From positions 186,001 through 250,000 of the forward strand of contig JAEPQK010000004.1 of NCBI GenBank assembly GCA_017640615.1: DNA of 64,000 nt. Reading direction: 5' to 3'. Below the pieces are notes generated by a model. It had not been told where the DNA came from. It saw nothing but the letters and a program-made list of their open reading frames with translations, and did no database searches. This DNA is from Rhizobiaceae bacterium (lineage in GTDB: Bacteria > Pseudomonadota > Alphaproteobacteria > Rhizobiales > Rhizobiaceae). Both the position numbers and the translations under genes were made by a program. How positions within the stretch are numbered: position 1 is the first letter of the stretch; each line of letters begins with the position of its first letter. Of this stretch, positions 27,642 through 37,728 are shown piece after piece.

Positions 27642-28110
27642 TCTCTTCACCTACTGGCAAAAGACACTCCGGCCGATTGATAGAGCCCGAATGGGACACT
27701 GCCTTTGCCGGTTGATGCCGGAACCTGTGCCAGTCTGCACACCTGCGCGGCGATATCGGCAAGAACAAGTTTGGACTTGGCGGTGTCGGATCTCTGTCCG
27801 CGAACTGCCGAAGATATACATCTGGATCGATATGTTCCACGGTTCCAATCAGGGCGATTCCGTCGCCGCCCCGGAAGAGCCGGCCGTGGCAGCGCAACTC
27901 AAGTCAAACGGCCCCCAGTGATCCCTGGGCGGTTCAAACCGTCCGGATACGTCCTGCTCCCGGACGCAACGCAAGACAAGACGCATACGCCGCCAAGCGG
28001 CAGCATTTCCTACGCCACCAGTTGGAACTGACGAAGCAGCAGCAACGAAATCACTCTAAGAGAGACTATCAGATCAACTCTCGACGTGTGTTTCGCGGTC
28101 GGCGAAATCT
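27642..28110. other. intergenic stretch, no supported gene
   Basis: About 470 bases without a convincing coding sequence. An open stretch at 27705-28031 has no recognisable family or ribosome-binding site. TTTCGC and GCGAAA arms around 28089-28105 could form a small hairpin downstream of the convergent hyuB gene. Probably the right edge of the methyltransferase insert. Confidence 0.45.
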
Positions 28111-29832
28111 TCACGTCTCAAATGCGTGCGGATAATGCTCTTTCGCGTATGCCTCTGAAATGTAGCCATTGCGCAAGTCCGTTCTTACCCGTTCGACCTC
28201 CCGCTCGTTGCTGGGACCGTATCCGCCGCCGCCGCCTGTTCGCAGTGTGAAGACTGCGTCAGACGGGACCGCGAGGCGCGTTACCTTGGAAAAGTCGCGC
28301 TGGCGGCCGTCGGCGTACCTCAGAGACGCTCCGTTCGGTCGCGCTTCGCCGCCGCCGGCCAAACCCCAAGGTGCATTGTGGGCGCGTTCAATGGCAGCCG
28401 TCATGTTGATCTGCTCGGTAAACCGGAACTCGAAATCGATACCCGGGCCGCCACGATACTGGCCTGGTCCGCACGAATCCTGTGCAAGCTCCATGCGCTC
28501 GGTGATCCATGGGTCGCGTTGTTCCCAGACCTCCAGCGGAGTGAAGCGTGTCGCAGACTCGGCGATATGCAGCATAGTGCCGCCGTCACCACCTTTCCAT
28601 GCGCCCTGGCCGACCGGATGCGGCGCTCCGTCAGCCCATGGCTCGCCGGTTCCTTCACGCCAGCCCGAATAGGAGATGCCGAGAATGCAGCCGCCGCTGC
28701 AAGCGGGGACAGCGTCCGGAACGGCCTTGGAAACGGCATTGTAGATGACCTCGATAGCCTGCAGTGCCGGCCAACCGTAGAGGTAGCAGGGAGCGGGCGG
28801 GAGCGGGTGAAACAAGGTGTTTGGCCGCGTGATGACCGTCAGCGCTCGAAACATGCCCTCATTCGGAGGTTCGCCGAATCCGGCCAACATCGAAATTGCC
28901 ACCCGGCTGGCAGACAATGTCGAGGGAACGGGGCAGTTAATGGGACCGCCCTGTGCCGGCGGGGAGTTTGAGTAGTCAAGTGTGACCTGCGATCCCTCGA
29001 CCTTGAGCGTCACCTCAAACGGAATCGGATGATTCTGAACCCCGTTGTTGTCGAGGATGCCCTGACCGACATACGTGCCGTCGGGAATGGATTCGAAATA
29101 CTGCCTCACGACCCGCTCGCCGTGATTGTACATCTCCTCGACGCATGGCCAGAACGTTTCGGTGCCGAAGCGCTGGAACACGCGCTTGAGCGCAATCCCG
29201 CCGGCGCGCACGGCGACAATGGTGGCGTTCATGTCGCCTTCGACCATCTTGGGAATGCGCGAGTTGGCGACCACCATACGGTAGATGTCGCGCACGATTA
29301 CGCCGCGCGCACAAAGCTTCACGCCGGGAAATACGGTTCCTTCCTGGAAGACATCGACGGTATCGGTGCAATAGACATCCTTGGCCCCGATATCGAGCCA
29401 ATGTCCCTTGATTGCCGTGTAGCCAATCAAGCCCACATCATCGTCGAAAACCGGCATTACCATCGCTACGTCCTGCGGGTGCGATCCGGTACCGTAGGGC
29501 CAGTTGTATAGAAGCACGTCGCCAGGCTCGAGCGCCTCCACGCCGCCCACATTGGTTACTGCCTCGCGGATGCAGAAATCGAGTGTGCCCATGAACATTG
29601 GAAGGCTGGGAGCCTGGGCCAGCAGACGAATATCCTTATCATAAATCGCAACGGCGAAATCGAGCACCTCGTAGATCACCGGCGAAAACGCCGTGCGCAT
29701 CAGCGCATGCTTCATCTGATTGGCCGCCGAATTCAGCGCGTGCCGCACCACTTCAGTGGTTATCGGGTCTGCGTGCGTTTCCTTGACCGCTCCGGATGCA
29801 GCTTCGTGTACAATGGGATCATAGGTCTTCAT
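28111..29832 (-). CDS. hyuB: HyuB: hydantoinase B / oxoprolinase family subunit (second copy)
   Basis: This 573-residue HyuB protein contains ADPITTEVVRHALNSAANQM, YEVLDFAVAIYDKDIRLLAQ, LLYNWPYGTGSHPQDVAMV and C-terminal CGPGQYRGGPGIDFEFRFTE and LRTGGGGGYGPS. It differs clearly from the copies at 10902 and in the fused gene, so these are separate paralogues rather than a recent duplication. It overlaps the hyuA gene by 4 bases (29829-29832). No transporter gene is attached to this pair; it stands back to back with the fused HyuA-HyuB operon. Confidence 0.91.
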   Translation of the reverse strand: MKTYDPIVHEAASGAVKETHADPITTEVVRHALNSAANQMKHALMRTAFSPVIYEVLDFAVAIYDKDIRLLAQAPSLPMFMGTLDFCIREAVTNVGGVEALEPGDVLLYNWPYGTGSHPQDVAMVMPVFDDDVGLIGYTAIKGHWLDIGAKDVYCTDTVDVFQEGTVFPGVKLCARGVIVRDIYRMVVANSRIPKMVEGDMNATIVAVRAGGIALKRVFQRFGTETFWPCVEEMYNHGERVVRQYFESIPDGTYVGQGILDNNGVQNHPIPFEVTLKVEGSQVTLDYSNSPPAQGGPINCPVPSTLSASRVAISMLAGFGEPPNEGMFRALTVITRPNTLFHPLPPAPCYLYGWPALQAIEVIYNAVSKAVPDAVPACSGGCILGISYSGWREGTGEPWADGAPHPVGQGAWKGGDGGTMLHIAESATRFTPLEVWEQRDPWITERMELAQDSCGPGQYRGGPGIDFEFRFTEQINMTAAIERAHNAPWGLAGGGEARPNGASLRYADGRQRDFSKVTRLAVPSDAVFTLRTGGGGGYGPSNEREVERVRTDLRNGYISEAYAKEHYPHAFET

Positions 29833-31853
29833 TTCTGGGCTGCTCCACGCGTCAGGATCAGTTCACCCTTCGAGCCGGCTCGGACGGACCAGCCGGCGTC
29901 AACGTAAAGGGTGGTTGTGCTTTCGGTAATGATCACCGGCCCCGAAATCTCGTCGGCGATCGAAGATCGGTCGATCACATCGAAATCGATGTGTTCGCCG
30001 CGACTGAACGAGTAGGCCGACCAGATCGATTTATCCGCGGCCTGCATAGGTGGCGCTGAATGCTCACGGCGCGGCAGTGGAATACGGTTCGTCGCCCGCG
30101 TCGCAACAATCTCGACGTCGAACTCCATCGTGCTTCCATAGGTGCGAACGTAGTCTTCCTCAAACAGGGTCCGGATAGCGGCCGAGGAAGCAGCCAGCTT
30201 GCGGTCAGCGAGCGGGACCGGGATCGAAGGGCCATGCTCCTGCCCGACATAGCGTAGATCCAGACTGGCAAGTCGCTCCAGCGCAGGGTCGGCGAGTTCG
30301 CCGCGGCGGTCGAGTTCACCGAAGAGTTCGGCAAGAACCTTGTTAGTTTCAACGAGGCTTTCGTCGCTTAGCGGCATGATGCGTGTAAGCGCTGCGGATT
30401 GTACCATGTCTGCGCCCAGCAATCCCCAGGCGGAGAAGTTTCCAGCAAGGGGCGGTACCACGATCTTACCAATCTGCAATTCATCAGCGAGTAGGATCGC
30501 GAACATCGGCCCTGCGCCGCCAAATGGAAGCAGGGCCATGCTTCTGGGATCGAGACCTTGCTCTACCGTGATCTCCCGCATAGCGTTCGCCATGCTGGAG
30601 GTGGCAATTCGCATGATACCGACCGCCGTCTCCAGAACGCTCTTACCGATTTGTCCGGCCACATTGCCAATCGCATTTTCGGAAGCGGCGAAATCGAGCT
30701 GAATACCGGAAGCAAGCTTGCCCGGGCCGAGCATGCCCAGATGTGCCGCCGCGTCGGTGGTCGTCGGTTCCGTGCCTCCCTTGCCATAGCAAGCTGGCCC
30801 GGGCACAGCGCCGGAGCTGCGCGGGCCGACACGCAGCAGCCCGCCAATGTCCTTGTAGGCCACCGAGCCGCCGCCGGAGCCGATCGATCGCACATCGACC
30901 CAGGCCGATTGCACCGGCATTCCGGCCACCTCGCCCTCAAAGAGCACCTGCGCCTGCCCGTCCAGTATGAGCGCCGTGTCGAAGCTGGTGCCACCAACGT
31001 CAGCGGTAATGAGCGCGTCGATTTCGAGAGAACGCGCAATCTCCGACCCGCCCTGAGCGCCGCCGACAGGTCCCGACATGATCGTTTCGAACGGGCGCTC
31101 TCCGGCTTCGGCGAACGTCATCGAGCCTGACCCGGACCGCGCGATGAGGCAGCGTCCCTTGAAACCCAGATCGGCGAGGCCTTCCTCAAGCCGCTGCAGA
31201 TAGCTCGACATGCGCGTTCTTACAAAGGCGTCTATTGCGGTCGTGGAGAAGCGCTCATACTCACGATATTCGCGCGACACCTTGTGCGACAGCGAGATGT
31301 CGCCGGTGAAACCATGCTCGCGCAACAGCTCAGCTGCGCGCAGTTCGTGCGCCGGGTTGGCGTAGGCGTTCATGAAACAGATCGCCAGGCTGTCGACGCC
31401 TTCGGCATTGAAATGCTTGACCAGCGCGGCCACTCCCGTTTCGTCCAGCGGGCGGTGCTCGGTTCCGTCGAAAAGGATACGGCCGTCGAGTTCCAGGCGC
31501 AGATAGCGCGGTACCAGTGGTTCTGGCTGTTGCCAGAACAGATTGTACATCTCCGCGCGGTCACCCCGTCGGATCTCCAGCACGTCGCGGAATCCCTTGG
31601 TGCATACCATGCCCACCTTGGCACCTCGACGCTCCAGAAGGGCGTTGAGGCCGACGGTCGTTCCGTGAAGGAAATAGTCTGCCTTGGCGACAATCTCGGG
31701 AGGTACGAACTCGCGGACTGCGTTCAGCACTCCCTGTTCGGGTGCGGACGGGACAGTCGGAAGTTTTCCTTCCCTGGTCTGTCCGGTGTCTTCGTCGAAG
31801 AAAACGAGATCGGTGAACGTGCCACCGATATCGACCCCGATGCGTGTCGCCAT
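29829..31853 (-). CDS. hyuA: HyuA: hydantoinase A / oxoprolinase family ATPase subunit (second copy)
   Basis: This 674-residue HyuA protein starts ATRIGVDIGGTFTDLVFFDE, with GGAGAG a few bases upstream of the ATG. It includes LHGTTVGLNALLERRGAKVG, LSHKVSREYREYERFSTTAI, LITADVGGTSFDTALI and LPFGGAGPMFAILLA. It forms the ATP-binding subunit partner of the HyuB encoded immediately downstream. The 5' side faces a 458-base gap shared with the fused HyuA-HyuB gene. Likely acts in the cytosol on a cyclic amide or hydantoin; substrate not determinable from the sequence. Confidence 0.91.
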   Translation of the reverse strand: MATRIGVDIGGTFTDLVFFDEDTGQTREGKLPTVPSAPEQGVLNAVREFVPPEIVAKADYFLHGTTVGLNALLERRGAKVGMVCTKGFRDVLEIRRGDRAEMYNLFWQQPEPLVPRYLRLELDGRILFDGTEHRPLDETGVAALVKHFNAEGVDSLAICFMNAYANPAHELRAAELLREHGFTGDISLSHKVSREYREYERFSTTAIDAFVRTRMSSYLQRLEEGLADLGFKGRCLIARSGSGSMTFAEAGERPFETIMSGPVGGAQGGSEIARSLEIDALITADVGGTSFDTALILDGQAQVLFEGEVAGMPVQSAWVDVRSIGSGGGSVAYKDIGGLLRVGPRSSGAVPGPACYGKGGTEPTTTDAAAHLGMLGPGKLASGIQLDFAASENAIGNVAGQIGKSVLETAVGIMRIATSSMANAMREITVEQGLDPRSMALLPFGGAGPMFAILLADELQIGKIVVPPLAGNFSAWGLLGADMVQSAALTRIMPLSDESLVETNKVLAELFGELDRRGELADPALERLASLDLRYVGQEHGPSIPVPLADRKLAASSAAIRTLFEEDYVRTYGSTMEFDVEIVATRATNRIPLPRREHSAPPMQAADKSIWSAYSFSRGEHIDFDVIDRSSIADEISGPVIITESTTTLYVDAGWSVRAGSKGELILTRGAAQK

Positions 31854-32311
31854 TAGCTACTCTCCATCGCCGACGGTTCGAATTGTCGACGTACCAAGTT
31901 GTCAGGCAGGCACGGCGGCGGCCCGCCGTGTGTGCGGTTTTATGAGAGCGGCCCGACTTGGTGTCAAGATTTTGTTCGATATTTCTGCATGTGTTCACAT
32001 ACTGGTACAAATCTTCGTCGTGCGCTAACCGAAAGTGTCGCTTGGTTCCTGGGTTAGGGCGCCAGCTGCGAGCCCTCACCGGGGGCGGTTTTTGCGATCC
32101 ACGTAAAACCATGATATATATAAATAAAATCACAAAAAGACTCTGCGAGGCGTATCGCTCTGCTTGTCGGTGGTTGCATAAAAATGATGGTTGCGGTTTG
32201 AGGCTTGCATTGCGCCTGACCTCATGCTTAGATGCGAACAGATGTCCATTATATGAACATTCGGTCTGATGATTGCGCGACAATCGACCGAGCAGACTGG
32301 CGGGTAGAGCG
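31854..32311. other. divergent promoter region between two hydantoinase-family operons
   Basis: A 458-base gap between the second hyuA (minus) and the fused hyuAB gene (plus). It includes a notably AT-rich run at about 32110-32135 (TATATATAAATAAAATCAC) and holds the promoters for both directions. A GACAATCGAC element (32279-32288) close to the fused gene matches operator-like sites of the 44-57 kb block. Confidence 0.6.
32273..32288. promoter_or_regulatory. operator-like site upstream of the fused hydantoinase gene
   Basis: TTGC-GCG-ACAA (32273-32283) is a near match to the FadR-type pattern TTGTnnnACAA, and GACAATCGAC (32279-32288) is the exact reverse complement of GTCGATTGTC seen at other promoters in the window. 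It overlaps a possible TTG start at 32273, which is one reason to prefer GTG 32312 for the gene. Confidence 0.4.
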
Positions 32312-35300
32312 GTGCGGATTGGTTTTGATATTGGCGGCACATTCACGGATTTTGTGCTGGTCGATCAAACCGACGCTGTTCGGCTTCACAAAGTGCTCAC
32401 CTCCTACCCGAACCCGGCAGACGCAGCATTCGCCGGCCTTGGCGAACTGCTTGACCAAGCCGGTGCGTCCTTCGGTGATGTGACAGAAATCCTGCACGGA
32501 ACGACGCTGGTCACCAACGCGCTCGTGGAAAGAAAGGGCGCAAGGCTCGGCCTGCTGACCACTGAAGGTTTCCGTGACACTCTCGAAGCGGGCAGAGAGC
32601 AGCGTTATGACATCTACGATCTCAGCCTGAGTTTCCCCGAACCGCTCGTGCCGCGTGCGCTTCGGCTGGAAGTTTCGGAGCGGCTGGACCGGGATGGCAA
32701 TGTCGTTCACGCGCCTAACCGCGTACAAATTAGCGAACAGCTCCGCACGTTACAGGCAGCCGGCGTTGAGGCGGTCGCGGTTTGTCTTCTTCATTCCTAT
32801 GCGAATGCTGCGCACGAACGGCTGGTTGCGCAAGTCGCGCGCGAGGAATTCCCTGAACTCTTTGTTTCGCTCTCCAGCGATGTCGTTGCGGAGATGTGGG
32901 AATACCAGCGCACCGTAACCACCTGCGCAAATGCCTATGTGATGCCGCTCATCAACCGCCACCTTGTAACGCTAGAGCGCGACCTCAGGGCGCGGGGGTT
33001 TCGAGGCGCAATTCGCATGATGCACTCGGCGGGTGGTCTGATGTCGCTCGAGGCAGCCCGGCAAAACCCGGTAAGGCTTCTTGAGTCAGGACCCGCAGGA
33101 GGTGGGCTGGCTTCTGCAATGTTTGGCAGGAAATCCAGACGCGGCGATCTCCTTTCTTTCGACATGGGTGGTACGACGGCCAAGGCCTGCCTGGTCGAGG
33201 ACGGCGAAGTGGCGGTTGCTAGCGAGCTTGAGGCTGCACGCGTAAATCGCTTCACCAAAGGGTCGGGTCTTCCCATTCGTACGCCGGTGATCGATCTGAT
33301 CGAGATTGGTGCTGGCGGTGGATCGATCGCCGAGGTCGACCAGGTCGGTCTGCTCAAGGTGGGTCCGCGTTCCGCGGGCTCTTCGCCCGGTCCGGCGTGC
33401 TACGGGGCAGGCGGAACCGAGCCGACAGTCACCGACGCCAACCTCCTGCTGGGATATTACGATCCCGGTTTCTTTCTCGGCGGCCGCATGAAAATCGACG
33501 TCGACGCCGCGCGCGGCGCGATAGATGGTCTCGCAACCGAATTGGGGTTGAAAACCGAGGAAGCAGCGGCCGGCATTCACGACCTCGTTGTCGAGAACAT
33601 GGCGGCGGCCGCCCGCGTTCACATCGTCGAAAGGGGCAAGGACCCGCGAAGCTATTCCATGATCGCATTCGGCGGTGCCGGACCTGCACACGCGGTCGAC
33701 GTGGCGCGCGCGCTGGGCGTGCGCGAAGTCATCATCCCACCCGCTTCGGGCGCGGCTTCCGCACTTGGCTTTCTTGTCGCGGCACCGCGTTTTGAGATGG
33801 TGCGATCGCTGAACGTGCGCATGAATGGTTCGGCTGATTTCTCCGAGGCCAACGTGATTCTGGATCAACTGCGGCAAACGTGTAGCGCCCAGATCGAGGC
33901 AATGGGTGTCGATCAGGCCGATGTGCAGACGACGCGGTTTGCCGATATGCGCCTGGTCGGACAGATGCATGAGGTGACGGTCGAACTTCCGCCACAAGGC
34001 ATTGGACCCGAAACGCTGCCTGCCATCATGAAGACATTCGAGGCGGATTACACAAAACTGTTCTCGGCGATGCCAGACGGTGTGGACGCTGAGATTACCA
34101 ATCTACGGGTTCGTTGCGCATCTGCCGCGCCGGAGGTGGACCCTCGTTCGCCGGAAACAGCACGTGATACCGGTGCATTGAAAGGGATGAGGCAGGCTTG
34201 GTTCGATGGCCGTTTTCAGGACGCGCAGGTTTATGATCGTTACGCCCTCACCAAAGGCGACACTGTTGTCGGGCCGGCCATCATCGAGGAAACGGAATCG
34301 ACCACGATCATCCCGCCGCGATGCAGTCTATCGGTTGATGACCAGCTCTGCCTTCGCATCGAAGTAGCCGTCGAGACCAGCAAGGATCTGGGTCTGCCGG
34401 CCAACGCTGGCGAAGCGGAAATCATTGCGCGGCTCGATTCCGATCCCGTGACACTCGAGATCATGTGGAGCCGGTTGGTCTCGGTGACCGAAGAGATGTG
34501 GCACACAGTATGCCGCACTGCCTTCTCGCTTGTGATCTCCGAAGCCCAGGACTTTGCCTGCGATCTTCTAGATATCAACGGGGACACGCTGGTTCACTCG
34601 CCTCGCGCGATGCCGGTGTTCAATCTCACATTGCCTCGTGCAGTAAAGGCGTTACTGGCTGAGTTCCCGGTTGAAACGCTGAAGCCCGGCGACGTGCTGA
34701 TTACCAACGATCCCTGGCTGTGCGCAGGGCACCTCTTCGACATTGCGATCGTCACGCCAATCTTCTTCGAAGGCAGAGCCGTCGCATTGTCCGGCACCGT
34801 CGGTAACGTGAACGACATCGGTGGAACGCGGGACTGGCTGAAGGCCCGCGAAGTCTACGAGGAAGGGTTCCAGATCCCGCCCATGAAACTCTACGAGGCG
34901 GGCGAGCCGAACCATGTCCTTTTCAAGCTGCTGGCCAAGAATGTGAGAACCGCCGACCAGGTACTTGGCGACCTGGGTTCTCTGGTTTCTGCAAACGAAA
35001 TTGGCGCACAGCGCCTGATTGCGTTCATGAACGACTACGGCCTGCCCGACATCGGGCCGCTCGCGAAACTGATTCAGGGCAAGTCTGAAGCTGCCATGCG
35101 CAAGGCCATCAGCGAATTACCCGATGGCATCTACAGGTCTGAGACCCGGAACAACCCGTTCGGCACGCCGATGCGCTTTCCGGTCCGCATTGAGGTTATG
35201 GGCGACGAGATGAGCGTCGATTTCGACGGCGCGCCGACTCAAGCTCCTCAAGGCGGCATCAATTGCACGATGAGCTACACCGCTGCCCACGCCGTCTACC

Positions 35301-36124
35301 CGATCAAATGCATGCTGACGCCCGAGGTCCGATCCAACGCGGGCTGCTATCGGCCGATCTCGGTGTCCGCTCCCAAAGGTTCCATCCTCAACGCCGAATA
35401 TCCGGCGTCTGTCAATCTTCGCACGCGCACGGGCTGGTACATCGCACCCAACATCCTTTCGGCATTGGCGCCGGCCGCGCCTGCGCGAGTGATCGCGGCG
35501 ACTGGACTGCCTTTCACCTCAAACATCTATGGCGACGCCGGCGACGGCAGCGCCTATTCCGACGTGCTGTTCGCCGGCGGCGGGCAGGGGGCGTCGGTGC
35601 GATCGGATGGCAAGAGTGGCCTGCTCTGGCCGACATCGGCATCGAACACGTCGATTGAACTGTTTGAGTCGCGTGTGCCCATCCTGATCCTGGAAAAGTC
35701 GTTCATCCCCGACTCTGGCGGTCCCGGAAAATACCGCGGCGGTCTCGGTCAGAAGATCCGCTACCGGCGCTTGCAATCCAGTGGCAGCACGATGCTGAGC
35801 ACGCTCTATCCGGAAGGGGTTACCCATCCGGCAGAGGGCCTGTTTGGCGGAGGATCGTGCATCCCTGCATCGGCTCGAATCCTAGACGAAGACGGGACGG
35901 TTCTGCGCGACTGCGGAACCGGAGCCTTGGTGGAAATCGAGGGAACCAACGAGACAGTCGAGGTCATTGTCGCCGGCGGCGCCGGTTATGGGAGCCCGCA
36001 AGAGCGCGACCGGGCAGCGATCGAGGAAGACATCGCTGCCGGCGCGGTGACGCCGGAAGGCGCTGTACGGGACTACGGATATCAACCTGCCGAACAGACA
36101 GGGACTTACGGGGCGGCCAATTGA
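32312..36124 (+). CDS. fused HyuA-HyuB hydantoinase/oxoprolinase family protein
   Basis: GTG 32312 gives the normal HyuA start RIGFDIGGTFTDFVLVDQ; an upstream in-frame TTG at 32273 overlaps an operator-like site. The 1270-residue protein has a full HyuA domain (HGTTLVTNALVERKGARLGL, LSFDMGGTTAKACLVEDG, IAFGGAGPAHAVDVARALGV). A full HyuB domain starts near residue 710 (DPVTLEIMWSRLVSVTEEMW, LITNDPWLCAGHLFDIAIV, DSGGPGKYRGGLGQ, VAGGAGYGSP). Fusion in one chain is as in eukaryotic 5-oxoprolinase and some bacterial homologues. It heads an operon with a Dpp-type ABC importer, M20 amidohydrolase and OYE, so it probably opens a ring in an imported lactam or hydantoin with ATP hydrolysis. Confidence 0.92.
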   Translation: MRIGFDIGGTFTDFVLVDQTDAVRLHKVLTSYPNPADAAFAGLGELLDQAGASFGDVTEILHGTTLVTNALVERKGARLGLLTTEGFRDTLEAGREQRYDIYDLSLSFPEPLVPRALRLEVSERLDRDGNVVHAPNRVQISEQLRTLQAAGVEAVAVCLLHSYANAAHERLVAQVAREEFPELFVSLSSDVVAEMWEYQRTVTTCANAYVMPLINRHLVTLERDLRARGFRGAIRMMHSAGGLMSLEAARQNPVRLLESGPAGGGLASAMFGRKSRRGDLLSFDMGGTTAKACLVEDGEVAVASELEAARVNRFTKGSGLPIRTPVIDLIEIGAGGGSIAEVDQVGLLKVGPRSAGSSPGPACYGAGGTEPTVTDANLLLGYYDPGFFLGGRMKIDVDAARGAIDGLATELGLKTEEAAAGIHDLVVENMAAAARVHIVERGKDPRSYSMIAFGGAGPAHAVDVARALGVREVIIPPASGAASALGFLVAAPRFEMVRSLNVRMNGSADFSEANVILDQLRQTCSAQIEAMGVDQADVQTTRFADMRLVGQMHEVTVELPPQGIGPETLPAIMKTFEADYTKLFSAMPDGVDAEITNLRVRCASAAPEVDPRSPETARDTGALKGMRQAWFDGRFQDAQVYDRYALTKGDTVVGPAIIEETESTTIIPPRCSLSVDDQLCLRIEVAVETSKDLGLPANAGEAEIIARLDSDPVTLEIMWSRLVSVTEEMWHTVCRTAFSLVISEAQDFACDLLDINGDTLVHSPRAMPVFNLTLPRAVKALLAEFPVETLKPGDVLITNDPWLCAGHLFDIAIVTPIFFEGRAVALSGTVGNVNDIGGTRDWLKAREVYEEGFQIPPMKLYEAGEPNHVLFKLLAKNVRTADQVLGDLGSLVSANEIGAQRLIAFMNDYGLPDIGPLAKLIQGKSEAAMRKAISELPDGIYRSETRNNPFGTPMRFPVRIEVMGDEMSVDFDGAPTQAPQGGINCTMSYTAAHAVYPIKCMLTPEVRSNAGCYRPISVSAPKGSILNAEYPASVNLRTRTGWYIAPNILSALAPAAPARVIAATGLPFTSNIYGDAGDGSAYSDVLFAGGGQGASVRSDGKSGLLWPTSASNTSIELFESRVPILILEKSFIPDSGGPGKYRGGLGQKIRYRRLQSSGSTMLSTLYPEGVTHPAEGLFGGGSCIPASARILDEDGTVLRDCGTGALVEIEGTNETVEVIVAGGAGYGSPQERDRAAIEEDIAAGAVTPEGAVRDYGYQPAEQTGTYGAAN

Positions 36125-36149
36125 GGCAACATCTTCTGGAGGTGAACAC

Positions 36150-37712
36150 ATGCTAAAAATGAACAGACGACAACTCATGCTAAGCACCGTCGCGGCGACG
36201 GCGGGGGCGGCGTTTCCATCCGCGTTGATGGCTCAGCAGAACAAGACGCTGGTGATCGGCAATCAGGGCGCGCAGAGCCATTTCGACCCACATGCTGGTC
36301 AGGACTACCCGACCTCAGTCTTGATGCGGAACATCTACGACGCGCTGGTTGATGCTGTCGGTGCGCCGCCGCGGATCGTGCCCCGCGTCGCAACGGAGTG
36401 GATGATTTCCGAGGACGGGCTTGTCTACACGTTCAAGCTCAATCCGAATGCCAAGTTCCACGATGGCAGCCCGCTCAATGCTGAAGCGGTCAAATATTCC
36501 TTCGATCGCATTCAGGCCATCGGCCGCGGCAACAACTGGATGATCAACGGTGTCGTCGGTCCGGACACCATCAAGATCATCGACGACCACACCGTCGAGT
36601 TCACACTGCTTCAGCCTTTCGCTGCCTTCCTGCAGGTCCTTCCATGGATATCTATTGTCAACCCGGCGGTCATCGAGGCTAATGCCGGCAGCGATATGGG
36701 GCAGACCTACCTGCTGAACAACACAGCCGGCTCCGGGCCGTTCACCGTGGTCCGCTTCGAGCCCGAAAGCGTGATCGAGTTCAGGCGCGATCCCGAAGGC
36801 TGGCGCGAAGGTGGCGGCAACACCGACACCATCATCTGGCGTTATGTGCGGGAAAACACCAACCAGCGTTTGATGCTTCAGCGCGGTGAGATCCATATGG
36901 CTGTGGATCTGACGAGCGACGACGTCATGGCGCTTGAAGGCGTGCCGGGCGTAAAGACTGTCGTGGAGCCGGGCGACCGCACCTTTTCAATCAAGATGAA
37001 CACCGAGCACGGTCCGACCGCAGATGTGAATTTGCGCAAGGCAATCTCCTACGCGTTCGACTATGACGAGATGCTGCGTGTCAGCGGTCTGGCCGAACTC
37101 ATGCAGGGTCCGCTGCCGTCGAGCTTCTTCGGTCACGACGGCAATCTGGAGGTCCCGCGCCGCGATATCGAAAAGGCCAAGGAATACCTTGCCAAGACCG
37201 AATGGCCGGAAGGCGGCCTGACGCTCGATGCTGTCTATGTTACCGGCCTCGAGCAGGAGCGCCTCTGGTGTCTGGTACTGCTGGACAGCCTTCGCGACCT
37301 CAACATCAACGTGAACATTATTCCCGCCACCTGGCCCGACATGCTCAGCATGGCGGAAAGCCCGGAAAAGTTCCCGGCGTTCTTCTGCGTCTATCTAGGC
37401 GTTGGCTATGCCGACCCCGATGTGATCGCCTATGCCGGCTATCACTCCAGCCGCAATGGTGGTTGGCAGAACCCCGTCTACAAGAACCCGGCGGTCGACG
37501 CATTGATCGAACGGGCTCGCTACGAGCCTGACACTGACAAGCGCGCCGAACTCTACGCCGAAGTTCAGGAGGCGATCGTCGATGACGCGCCGGATATCTT
37601 CGGTGTTGTGGAGAAATCGAAGGTCGGTCTGCGCGACAACGTGGAGGGTTATACCTTCACGCCGATCATTGTGCAGGCGGTGGACTTCTTCCCGCTGTCT
37701 CTGAGCGACTGA
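36150..37712 (+). CDS. peptide/nickel-type ABC transporter substrate-binding protein (SBP family 5)
   Basis: GGAGGT precedes the ATG. The N terminus is a Tat-like signal (NRRQLMLSTVAATAGAAFPS ending MA-Q), so the 520-residue protein is periplasmic. SBP_bac_5 landmarks include FDPHAGQDYPTSVLMRNIYD, VPRVATEWMISEDGLVYTFK, FHDGSPLNAEAVKYSFDRI and LRKAISYAFDYDEML. Family members bind oligopeptides, opines, glutathione or similar. The genes downstream encode the matching permeases and ATPases, and the fused HyuA-HyuB upstream suggests a cyclic peptide- or lactam-like ligand. Confidence 0.93.
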   Translation: MLKMNRRQLMLSTVAATAGAAFPSALMAQQNKTLVIGNQGAQSHFDPHAGQDYPTSVLMRNIYDALVDAVGAPPRIVPRVATEWMISEDGLVYTFKLNPNAKFHDGSPLNAEAVKYSFDRIQAIGRGNNWMINGVVGPDTIKIIDDHTVEFTLLQPFAAFLQVLPWISIVNPAVIEANAGSDMGQTYLLNNTAGSGPFTVVRFEPESVIEFRRDPEGWREGGGNTDTIIWRYVRENTNQRLMLQRGEIHMAVDLTSDDVMALEGVPGVKTVVEPGDRTFSIKMNTEHGPTADVNLRKAISYAFDYDEMLRVSGLAELMQGPLPSSFFGHDGNLEVPRRDIEKAKEYLAKTEWPEGGLTLDAVYVTGLEQERLWCLVLLDSLRDLNINVNIIPATWPDMLSMAESPEKFPAFFCVYLGVGYADPDVIAYAGYHSSRNGGWQNPVYKNPAVDALIERARYEPDTDKRAELYAEVQEAIVDDAPDIFGVVEKSKVGLRDNVEGYTFTPIIVQAVDFFPLSLSD

Positions 37713-37728
37713 CCGGAAACGAACCGGC

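Noticed and set aside
33086-33997. Minus-strand open frame opposite the fused HyuA-HyuB gene
   Set aside because: Shadow of a HyuA domain with intact motifs on the plus strand; Arg/His-rich translation typical of antisense GC-rich DNA.
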